From: Anseranas semipalmata
Taxonomy: Eukaryota > Chordata > Aves > Anseriformes > Anseranatidae
Direction: 5' to 3'
Length of the DNA: 64,000 bases
Assembly (NCBI GenBank): GCA_013399115.1
Contig: VXAA01003156.1
Location: 484,162 to 548,161 of the forward strand
Shown: in pieces, positions 34,901 to 46,900 of the stretch
Position numbering within the stretch: position 1 is the stretch's first letter
Layout of the letters: every line of letters begins with the position of its first letter
Translations under genes and position numbers: made by a program
Notes under the pieces: generated by a model
What the model was told of the DNA's origin: nothing
Databases searched by the model: none
Seen by the model: only the letters and a program-made list of their open reading frames with translations

Positions 34901-37900
34901 GAAGTACATGAGAATTGACAGTCCTGGTGTTTTACCGTATACATAAACAGATAATTATTTGTGAACAGCTAGTTTTACTTGTCTGACTAAATCTTACACA
35001 GGTTCCCAATGAAGATTCAATAACATCATGCAGCCAGGCATTCCAAAGACTAAATGATGCACAAAGTAGGATTTCCTGTTTTGAGTCACTCTTTGTTGTT
35101 GTATTACAAATCCATGGAAAATTCATTATCTTACATGATCAATTTGCACAGTCACAGTTCCTCTTGCCTTTCTTCTTTCTAATGTTTCAATCATCATCTT
35201 ATTATTGTTTTTCTATATGGAAGATTATTATCAATCTGATTGATATCAATCAAATGATCAATCACTTTAATTCCTGTTCTTGGTATCTTTTATTTCTGAA
35301 AATTCTTTTGGTCTGCTGTATCTTTCTCCTCTCCTCTCCTCTCCTCTCCTCTCCTCAAGAGATGGTATTTAATCACATTAGACTATTTTCATCATTATTC
35401 TCTATCCTCTTCTAATACATTGGTGGACCTCTATTTGATCGTTCTGTTCTAAGCTGTTCACAATGATGGCATAAATTATTGTCTTTTTTCAAGCCACAGC
35501 TAACTCAGAATGCACAGTGAGCAAATGCATTTTAAACCGTCCTTTCTAGTGCAAAGTATGCAACTTGCCTCAACCGAATAAAGTAAACGTTGGAAGTGGA
35601 GTGTGAACCCATTTTTCTATAGACTGGAAGGATGCACAGCTATAATTTTAAACCATCTGATGAAACAAGGGATCAATTCTAAACCTCACTCTAGTCAACA
35701 CAAAAGGGTAAAAAAGTAGCTGGATGTTCACATGCTGAATCCAGCTGCCAGAGAGCTTCTGTGCTGTTCGACCCCCTGTGGGCTGTGGGTTTGGGGACAC
35801 GCCTGGAGCAAGATGCAGGAATTACATACCTTGTGGACAGCCCCTCGGGTCATATGTTACTAGCCTCACATTCAAATAACCTTATGGAGGCGAACCAGCT
35901 CTGCCTGCCTCAGGATCAGGCAGAAACACATTGCTTCTTCCATCCAGCAGTGCCCAGCAGATATTGATGAAAAAGATCAAATTTAAATAACATAAGCAAG
36001 ACTGAAATGCTAATATTAACTTCTACTGATTATATGGTTCCAGATCTGTAACCGCATATGTCTGTTCCTTTTGTCTTCAACTCTCCTACAAGAGCACATA
36101 CTGAATATTTTGTTCCACCCTAACAATCATTTGCAGTGTCTGTGTGCTAAAAAATGTCTGATGTGTATATGAGGGATTGGTGGTACCATAACAATTCAGT
36201 CTCATAAAAACAGACATGGTAGGAGTGGAGGGTGAGACAAAAGAAGAAGCAAAAGAGAATTTATTAGTGTCTGGGGAACCCTCAGTGGGAAAGATTAGAT
36301 GATTTTTAAATTAGGGTTATATTAAAATATCAACTTGGTAATGAGTAAGCTGAAAGAACAACAGACATTGATATGCTCAGCGGGCAGATACACAGCAGGA
36401 TAAAAGATCAACAGAGGACATGAATAATTCTGCAGAAATTAGGAAGGGCTGGAATAAGGAGAACTAGAGAAACAAATAAAGGGAAAATATAAGATTAAAG
36501 AACCCCAAAAGGGAAGCAAAATCTCTATTCTGTTCTTAGTTACAGCAATGTCCTTTTTAACTGAAATCAGTTGAACTACTGTGCTTTCACATTTGGCTTA
36601 TTATAATTTGTAATGAATCTTTTAACTCTTACCCAGTAAAGCAGATAAAGGATAATGGGAATTCACACTACCCCTTACCAAACTAAAGGTGACTTTGTAT
36701 AGCTCAGTAGCTGTGTGGTAGCAACACAACAACACAGCAACACAACACAACGCAACACAACAAATCTTTGGCCAGAAACAGTCAGCAGGAAAGAGAAAAT
36801 AAGCTTCAAAGTAAGAAACAAAAAGGGTCTATAGATGGCAAGACTTTTATTTTAGAAAGGCTGAGGCAAAAGGCATATGCTGAGGCATATTAGTGCATCA
36901 CAAGAGGATAATGAGCCAGCAAAATGATGCATTTCTGAAAAAAAAGGCAAACAAATGAGCCTCAGATGAGCTATATGTAACCAAGATAGGAAGGCACTGA
37001 TGTTACTGTCTGATGTACAAGTGAGAATTCTTTGGAAATATCACACCTATGGAGCCAGCCACTTTCAAGAAAAATGAATTTAAGGTAGAGCAGTTATAGA
37101 AAAGGACGGGAGGAGAGAAGGCTTCTTTCACTTAGCACAAAGGTTGAAAGATATGATTGCTGTCTACAAATAGATGTTGGGCAAACACCAGCAGCGCTGT
37201 TCAAATATAGGACAGCATTGTCACCAACCAAGTGTGCACAGAAAGACCTGAGGTAACTAACCAGGGAGGCTCAGCAACAACTTTCCAATCCAGAAAAACA
37301 ACTAAAAACCTTTTAAAATCAGGTTATGAGCTGGAGTAAACAGTCTGGCATATGAAACCACGGGGGACTGGCCCTGATAACTCAGGAGGCTCCTTTCAGT
37401 TCCCAGTTCTGTACAAACACTCTGCAGCAATGGGGTGAATGGCTACAGGAAGCAGTGTCACACCGGATTGTATAGCTTTTAAAAGCAACAACTGGTTTGT
37501 TGTTTAAGAGCAGTTCAGCACAACTCCTTTTTACCCCTTTCTCACATATCTCTGCTTTCTCCTCGTGTGTTTCTCTGCTGCAAATCCACTGTTTCTACTG
37601 TCTCCTCTGCCAGATATCCCTGCTGCCTGCATGCCATGCCGCTGGTCCCTGTGACCCACGGCCCGACTGCTCTGTCCCGTTCACCTTTGCTCGTGTGACA
37701 TTATTCCTGCTGCAGGCTGCCAGCTCTAACTCAAATAGGGCTGATGGCTTGCAGATTTACAAGCACTCTCTCTTCCTCTCCTCCTTGCAGCAAAAGGTGA
37801 ACAGGCAGGTCTGTACCTGTTCCCACAGACGTTTAATGTCACACCTAAGAAAGTGCTACTGGCAGCCTAGTCTATAGCAGTCACCAGTGCTGCTTTTGGA

Positions 37901-40900
37901 GGGCCAAGTAGGTCTGTTGGTGCTGCGGAAGGAGTGCCTCAAGCAGTTTGGGGAGTGCTCCTGGACATGTTTTATGGCCTGTCGGCGCGTAGACAGGTGC
38001 CACCACTGGCTGCCAGTGAAGGAGTGCTGGCTGCGACTTTCCGGGGGACCTTCTGAGGAGCCCGGCAGTCACCGCGTGCCGGGAGGGCGCAGGGGCTCCA
38101 GGGCTGCGCTCCGGCCGAGGAGCTGCAAGCTCAGCACAGCGCTGGGACAGCAGTAAGCGAGGTGCAGAGCTTAGAAGGAGAGCTCTGCCCTTCCCAGCAG
38201 TGATGAGGGGATAGGACCTCCAGGATAATCCTAAGGAGGTGGCCTGAAGAGAAAATCATGGTTGCAAATCACCATTGCTGATTTGTATCAGCCAGTGATC
38301 TGGTTCACAATTCCCTGTGCATCACCAGGGGCTTGGAGCTACCTGCAAGGGAAGTAGCTTTACACGGGCACTCCCTCTCAAAGCAAGCAGGGAGCAGACT
38401 GTGTGGATGAACTGGATCACTGGTTGTGACATTCCCTCCAAACTGTCTTTACTGTGAAGTTAAGGACTGTGGTTTAGACCATAAAAAGCTTTTATTCAGT
38501 GAAGTGGCACGGGAAATGATAAGTGGGAGTATTTACTAATTTTAAAGCAAGACTAGAAGGACATCACAAATTCATCAATTTCACCTTAATGTAGGGTACT
38601 AGATGTATCTTTTTGCCTCCAGAACACTAATCGAAAGATTGCTCTACAGTCTGATTGGGAAGTCTGTGACAGTCAGAAAACAATTAGGAAGTTCATTTTT
38701 AGTCTATGCTTACTCTCAGCTAATCTTTAACCATTGGTAAACTACTCCTTTCTCACTGCTCAAGCCATTTCACCCTGTTAAATCTTTTTTTCCCTGCCTA
38801 CCTTCCTTCCAAAGGACATGATGAAGTCATGGCTATGAAAAAATGTGATGTCGTCTCCTGGTCTTCCACACATTACTGTCCTGAATTGTTTCTCCTCTGC
38901 TGTGTGACCACAGCTGTGCTGCCTCATGCTTTTTGCCTTCACAGCTTTTCTAAGACATCTGTTTGAAGGACACTGCTAGAAAAGCTTCCCCTCTCCTCCT
39001 TGCAGAGGTGAAGAGCCTGGGCAGTTATGTCTTTGCATCCTATTTACCCTTTAGCAGGCAGGAAGGATGTCTGTCAGATGACTATCAGCAGTTGTGGTGA
39101 AACCACACAACCTACATCTGTCCTGGTGCATTAAATGTGCCTGGGACCGCTCTCTGGCACGGAGGCCAGATGGTACAGCGTGCAATAATGCCCAGCAGTT
39201 AAAACTCTTCTGTTTTCCCAAACAGGATGGCCACATGCAAGCTGCCGACAGGCAATGGCTCTGGGAATGGCCTGTTCTAGCTCCCAAACTGTGCCTGGGA
39301 ATTGTTGAGGAGAACATTAGCTGGCCAGAGCCAAAGATCTGACAAGGATCATTTCAACAGTTTAACACTAACAGGCAATTTGCTGGCATTATTCAACCTG
39401 CTACTTGCTATTTATTAGAACTACTGAATACAGTTTTCAAGGCTGAGCCAGTTTCTCTTGTACATTTGTATCTAAAGATGCCTACAAAGAGGCTGCAAGG
39501 CACAGGAAAGTTTCTGTGCCAAAGTCTCCCTGGAATCCTTCAGGTGAAAGGGCTGCTTGCCTAACCCGTTCCTGTGGCTGTGCTTATCCATCTCAGACAA
39601 TTTCAGAAAGGCTCTATTAAGGTTGATGAGTGCTGTGTTTTGGTGCAGGAGCCCACACTTGCAAATATGATGACTGTTGAGTACAATAACTTCTTACAGA
39701 CATGTTTCTTGACTTGGATTGTATCCTCATTCTATCAAAATAATAGTAGGTATGTCTTCTTCAAGTTTGCCCTTGAGACTGCAGCTGTTCAACAACAGAT
39801 AGTAACTGAAAAGAGTCCTCTGTTGTGAATAAGGGTTTTATTCAAAGCTTGTTTATCCTCACTGCACAGCACCAGCACACAGTGCTAAGGTTGAGAGCAT
39901 CTTGTTCTGGAGGACTGAAGCCATGTCTCTGGATGACTCTGCTCTCTCACTCCTGTCCCAGCTCAGTGCCTGACACCGTAAAATGCTGGTAGCTGGACTT
40001 GCTTGTGAGCTCTAATTCCCTTAGATTTTGATCCTAAAATCTTTTATGTCAAAAGAAGGAAGGTTGAGCATCTAGAAAGAGATCTACATGAAATACGTAA
40101 GCATGTTTCTTCTGAACACTCCATCTCTTTTGTCCCAGCAGCTAGATGTGGGCACCGGGACTCATGCTTTTTGACAAACCTATCTGTTCCTTCTGAATCC
40201 TTGCTTCATATGAAAAACCCTTGATATCCTGCTGTTTCACTCTGTTGGAATTAAAATGCTTACCAAATACTGGTAGTATCCGTTGCAGTACATGTGGCAT
40301 TATTCCTTGTCAGTGGTGTAACACTTCACTCACTTTTCAGCTACTCTCCTATCAAGTAACAAAAGGCCATGGAGTTAAAGCCTCTTTTTATCTACCTGCA
40401 GTCAACTTTGGCCAGGCACTTGTTCCCAGCAGCAGGCTCCATGCTAAACATTTTGCTTAGGCAAAGAAGGTGGATTGTTTGGGGTTGTTTTTCTGTTTTT
40501 CTCCCTTGCATTATCAGCACAAAATGCTTTTTTTAAGGTGCTTGGTTTCAACAGACAGGCAAAACTAACAACCCCTGATTGCTTGCGTTTGTCTTGTATC
40601 AGTTGTACCCACTGGTACAAATCAGAATTAGGTCCAGTGCACTGAAGATGTCTTCTCTTTCCAAGGCTGGGATAGCTAGATCCCTCTCACCAGTACACTC
40701 TAGGTGGTAACAGACTAGAGGAGTCTTGTATGCACTTAATGGATTGTCTGGCACCAGCATCCTCTGCACCACCAGGTTTCATCTCCAAACCCCTTGCCCA
40801 GAAACCACACAATCTGTCCTACTGCTCAAGATACCTTCTTTTACCACCCTCCCTTGCTGTGTTCATTTATTATTCCAGAAAATGTCTGTTCTCTCCCTTC

Positions 40901-43900
40901 TTTCTCTAGCTAAACACCCCTTCTTAAGCTTCACTGTGGATCACCTTTGAAGTAGGTCTGCAGGGACACTGGACCTGCATTACCAAGACACAAGTCTGGC
41001 ACCACTGGCACCCACTGGCACCTCTTAAACTGGAACAAGGTGTTTGGGCGGGAAGTTATTGGAACTAAATACAGAAGTGTAATTGTAATGGTTACTGCAA
41101 TTATAATACGTTAGAGTAAATATTCTCCTCTAATAAAAATACAGCATTGCTATGAAGATGTGATGTTATTCACATCCTTAACAGGCAAGGCATAGAAAAG
41201 GTATCTTACTGCATAGAAAAAGTATCTTACTGGATCTTTATGTTCAGATGGGCAGCTGAGACAAAGACAATTTAAGAATCAGAGCAAATGACGTTTGTAA
41301 AACTTCTTGATTTCCAGGCTCCTGTCATTTACAGTTCACAGTCTGAGTGTTTTCTCCAAGGTCACACAAAAACTCATCCAGGTCTCCTGGATAGCAGTCT
41401 AGTGCTTTAAGCACAGGGGTCTATCTTTCCTTGCACAAGTAAAGATTAGGCCCTGGCCCTGGAGGAAAACCAAACTGTTCCAGTAACCAAAATGATGTCA
41501 ACACAGATTTGCCGAGAGAAGAAGAGATGGAGGGTGTTTGCTTCTTCTCTTGCAGCTATCAGCTTCTGAGTTTGTGGTTCAGCTGAGCAGGAAGCTCTGG
41601 GAGCAGCAGACCCAGATGTTGGTTGGCTCTTCAGATCCGGCCTGAGTTCATTCCCTTTTGGTAATGCTTTATACTGCTTTATACTACAACAAGGCAGTTC
41701 TTACCTCTCCATGGGAACCCTGTGACAGAACTACATTTCACTTAAGACTGGGAATGAAATTTAAATGCTGCCAAGTTGCCATGGAGTGTTGCACCCCATG
41801 GCATTGTAGCTGCTGAGGGAAAGGGGGGCAGCTGTGCGATGTGAGATGCAATCAGAGAGGGGAAGGGGAAAGACCAGTTGTAGTCAAGATACAACTCTTA
41901 CTTGGCCTGAGTTTGCTCAGTTGCTGCTGGACAGATTTTAGGAGATCAGGTGGAAGACCAATAATGCAATTTGTCTTCCTGCTGTACAGATTGAGCTCTG
42001 CTGATGAGAGAGAGGAGGTGCGAAGTGCTTTGGGGAGACAAGGGGAAAGATGGCATGTACCTATTACAGCTTATTCCTGAGAGGCACTGCAAACCACTTC
42101 TGATTACCCACAGCATATTTCTTTTTTTATGAAGAAGGGGTTGTGGCCAGCAGGGAGGGTGCTTGCGAAGTTTCAGGACAGGTTCCCTGGGCTGTACTCA
42201 GGCAAAATGTGAAGCAATTGAGTTACTATCAGGATTACTCTATTCTTAGGATCCCAATGTGTGTTCACCCCCCACATACCACTACCTAAATATAGTCCAC
42301 ACTGAAGGACAGATGCTGCCAAGTTGCATCTGACCCGCTCCTCCCTTGCATTCCCGAAAGCTAGGCTGAAATCGCCCCAAACACGTTTAATACGCAGCAT
42401 GGCCTTTTGTTTCTTCAGGGCTGTACTAAGAAAATGCTGCTGGAGCTGATCCCAGTCCTAGCCTGTTTGGCCTCTCCTAGCACTGGCCTTCCCTTCAACA
42501 CCTTTTCTTCTTACTTTCTTTCTCATTTGTTGCTTTCACCCTTTTTCTTTTTTGACCTCAGCTGCTTCTGTCCCTTCCCTCCCATCTGATTCAATATGAT
42601 CAGTTAGAGGAACAGGACAATGTAATAAAGGAAAACAGGCATATATATGTGCATGTACCTCGGTGCTGTAGACAACCAAACCTCTCTGAGAAGAACTCTT
42701 TTACTCTTTTGTTGCAACAGAAGTCCTGGTGTGAGTGCAGTGAGAGGGACAATCTTCTGTGTAAATATGTTTCATTACTTTATAGTTCCAGTATTCCACA
42801 CTGATCTGTATTTCCAGGAACATAAATCAGTAAGGCCCTGATACCGGAATTCCCTAAACCCAGCTGAAATGTAAGCAGGACATTCCTCCCAAGGGAGCCA
42901 AGGTGTGCCATGGGGAGGGAGTGTCTACTGAGGCAAGGAGTGGAAAGTATAGCAGATAGGTAGTTAGAAGAGAATTTATGGGGTTTTCCCGTCCAAAAGG
43001 AGAGGTCAATCTTTGCAGGAGATCAGATAGTGTTATCCCCTGGAGCTACCCCTGGCCACTTCTCAGAGTCCCTCACTGCTGCCTCTCACTTGCACAAGAA
43101 AGCGCTCGAGGCCTCAGCTACAGAAAGCAGAGAGGATTTCTCTTTGAAATGCCACTTGTCCCATCCTTACAGAAGGATTCCTTTCCCATCCTTTTCCCAT
43201 CCTCTTCAGAAGAGCTGCTGGGTGACACCGTCCTCCCTGTCTGCAGCCTACGCAGAAGCTCCCTGTTAGTGAGGCTTCCTGAGGCTCCCGGGCGCCCAGG
43301 AGAGGGCATCTTTCGGACATGGGGAGCAAGTGGCCGAGTGTGAGGGCAGCCTGACCTTCAGGGCGGGCAGCGAGCCTGGCCTGCGGACTGGCAGCTGGCC
43401 GGGGGCCTCGAGGGCTCAGTGCTGCCCTCCCTGCGAGGGAGACGTGCAGGCTCCGGGTTGTCTTTAAAGGTCTCCAAAGCACTGTGCTGGCAGCCATAGA
43501 AAAACTGGCAGGCTCTGCTGCTCTCCCTCCTCCGGCAGTCTGCACCCAGCTGACGTGGTTGTGCATTAAGTGCTGTCCTTTCTGTACGGTGTGCTGTCTC
43601 CCTGCAGATTCCCCTTCCGCCCTTAACCCCTTTGCTCTCCTCTCCGGCAAACGCAGTTGGGGTGGGAGTTGTCACTAAAACGAAGCTGTGAGTAGTTTGT
43701 TTCCCTCTGTCCCAGGGAAGCAGATTCGTAAAGTTCCAGGGAAGAATTTATAAACCTGTGGGAGACTGACAGCCAGGAACATTAAGCGCTATTTTCAGAC
43801 TCTACAGCTCCCTTCCTGGGCTGGCCACTGGTCCTGCTTTCCCAAGAAGGAATGGAGACAGGGAGAGGTCTCCTCCTGGATTACAGAGCTAGCTTGCAGC

Positions 43901-46900
43901 TCCCCCAACAGCACTGGAGTAACTATAGTTGCTTTCACCCGTGGACCTTCTGCCACCCTGGTAAAGTCTGAGCACAGACCAAGCCAGAGTCGCTGGGCCA
44001 GCATCTGTGCTAGCCACAAAATAAATGCACTGCCTGCTCACGCTGCTCAGCCCGCACGAGGCAGCTAACGTCCCACCAGCCTGCTCCCGTCCAAAGGTGC
44101 CTGAAGCAGCAGCAGGAGGTGCATGAGCACAGCCTGACCCTCCCTGCCTGGGGACGCCGAATGCTCGCCGGCAGGTTCCTGCGGTGCTGAGGGACCAGAG
44201 GCTGGCAGGAAGCTGGTGAGGCCACCTGGCTCTGGACTGGGTGGTCACCAGCCCACAGCCAGTTGGTTTCAGTGAGCATGGAGGAGTATGATGAGATGTG
44301 AAGAATGCTCCCAGCACCTGCTGACAGTCTTTAACCCCCACTTCCCTCGTGCCATAATTGGGAGAGATACTCAGCAAGTGTGTTCCTAACCAGTGCTGAG
44401 CACACAGCACTTGGCCATGGAGCAGCAGTTGGCCTTTTGAGGAATACCAGTGGGACATCTTCCTTCTACCCTCCCTTCTCTCCTAACCCTCTGCAGTAGC
44501 TGCTGTCTCAGTAGGCAGCACTGGAAAATGCGTCTGCCATCTCTTCTCAGTTAACAGCTGCACCCTGAGGGAGTATCAGGAAGCAGTATTTGGACTGTAA
44601 CAGCAGAAAAGTAGTTCTTCAGCGGTAGTTCATTACAGACCCACATGTTCTCGTTCCAGGCTTATATTAACAAGGAGGGAGATAAAGGCCTAAGATGACA
44701 GAGGCTGATGGATATGGCAGCTGGGATGAGTGAATCCCTATTTTAAGCACGCAGGCAAAATTTGGGGTCAAGCTGGAGAGGCTACAGAGTGATAAAGTGC
44801 CAGTGAACACACAAACAACTCAGAGCGCATCCCCCCTCTTTCCATCTTCTTCCCCAGTACCTCTCAGGCCCGCAGACAGGCTGACCTGCGAGGTGTGCTG
44901 CTCTTGCCTCTCAGAGGACTATGGCTGAGCCTGGTTGCTCAAGCACCAAGGCTGTGAGATATGGGAGAAGGTGCCCTGCTGCACGCTACCTCTCTTCGGG
45001 GATCTGCCACAGTTCGTTCACTGCACCCTCTGTTAAACAGCTCTGCACTGACTTGTCTCTCACTTAACTGCAAGATCTGAATAAATTTTCTAGAAGCATT
45101 TAAAAATTAAGTGCATTTAGGCCTGATTTGCTCTCATCCAGTGTTTTTGTCTGGCTATTCTGGTATGTGCAAATGAGTGCATTATGGGTGCCAAACTGTC
45201 CTATAAGATTGTCCCATTGCTTATCTACATGGGACAGGTCTGTGTTTTGGGGCTGAGTGGGCACTTGGTTTGCTTGCTTGCCCTAACAGAAATGCTAGAC
45301 TGTGCTGGGGGTTTCAGAGAGAAGTTTAACTGAGATATGATGGAACAGAGGAAAGAGGAAACACCTTGGTGTAAGATGGCCACGAGAGGCCAGATTAGGG
45401 ACTAGGCTGGAACTAGAGCCCCAGCCTCCATTCTCAGATAAAGCAATGCATATCCTGCACAGCTCCGGTTAAGGCTAAAGATTTACCCCAAGTTTACACT
45501 TGTGTAACAGGACACCATATGGCGTGATGCAGATGTCCAGAAATATATTGGCCAAAGCCATTCGAGCAGGAATACTTGACAGCAGGAACTGCCAGAGAGC
45601 CCCCAGCTCCTCCTGATGTCCGCTTCCCCGAGGACGGCATCTGCAGGGGCTCTGTGTGTGTGTCAGGGATCACACCACAGAAGCACCGTAGTGAGTACAG
45701 CTGGAAATGCTGACACACGGCCATGTACAGGGAGAGTCTGGAATAAGCTCCCGTTCCTTCTCTGAAACACAGACTACCTAAGCAACTTGGGAGATAGGGA
45801 ATGAGAGGACAAGAGCATGGAGGTACTCCTGAGTTTTAAGTCTGCACTGAAGGACTCAGATTGGGTTGGTGATCAGGTCCAGACTATGCTTAGTGGAGTG
45901 ACTCGGAATTACCACAAATACAGAGACCGAAAGGCACAGAGGACTGGTCCTTCACCCTGGCAGCACATTAGTCTTAGGCCTTATTTTATTCTTTCAGGGA
46001 TGGAGCAATAGAAGGGTCAGCAGGAGGCAAGCAACTCCACGGAAGAGCTGCCATTCTTCCCTTCATCCCTATCCTCTCTCTTCTGTTTTTCCAGATCCGA
46101 AAGAGAAGCAAAGCATGCCGTGGAGGCCTGTGGGAAAATGATGTGCTAGTATCTATCAATGGAAAGTCGTGTGCTGGCCTCTCCCATGCTACTGCCATGC
46201 AGATCATCGACTCCTCCAACGGCATGCTCAATATCCGGGTGAAAAGGTAAGCTGTGCCCAAGCGCCGGTGCTGTGACAGTGCGGGCAGCAGAGCAGCTTC
46301 ATCCAGCACAGCAGCTATCCACACCTAGCAGAAAGGCAGGCGGGGAGCCTTTGGTTTCTCTGTACTGTGAGGTGTACTAGGAGGAGTTCCCCACGGCTAA
46401 CATGAGGCCATCCAAAACACGTGGCACTGTCTCTGTGCTGCTCTCCAGAGTGCCTGGCACTGGGGTTGAACTGACCCCAGACCTCCATGTCCCGGCCCCT
46501 CAGGCTGGAGGGAAATGTGAGTGTGAGGACTGTGCTGCAAAGAGTGAGCAGTTTAGGCTGCAGCCAAACAGTTGACATAAGGCAGTTCAGCTGAGGAATT
46601 AACAGAGACTCCAGTTCATTCTGGGTAAAAAACTCTTCTGTAGAAATGGGTTTGACTACACATTGGATAATTGAGCCAAGACAAACAGTGACACAATATT
46701 TGCTAGAGCAGGCCACTATAGTCCAACAGGGCATGAACTGACTTCTACAAAGCTAAGAGGTGGGTAGGTGAGTCCCTTTTTCCAGGAAGAACTACCTCCA
46801 GTGAGATCTCCAGTCCAGTAGAATACTAGAAACCAGGCTCAAATTTAAGCACACAAAGTCCCAGTAACTTCATTGTTTTTACCTGTGCTAAAGCTAGCTC

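Larger units (their letters stand above)
31990..46094 (+). other. SYNPO2L intron 1 (14.1 kb)
   Basis: No exon with recognisable coding was found. The intron holds a 19-bp triple tandem repeat, (CTCCT)n and CAACA-rich microsatellites, two degenerate CR1-type fragments, a MIR-like fragment and a 21-bp duplication, each listed separately. Muscle enhancers could lie here but cannot be called by eye. Confidence 0.6.
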
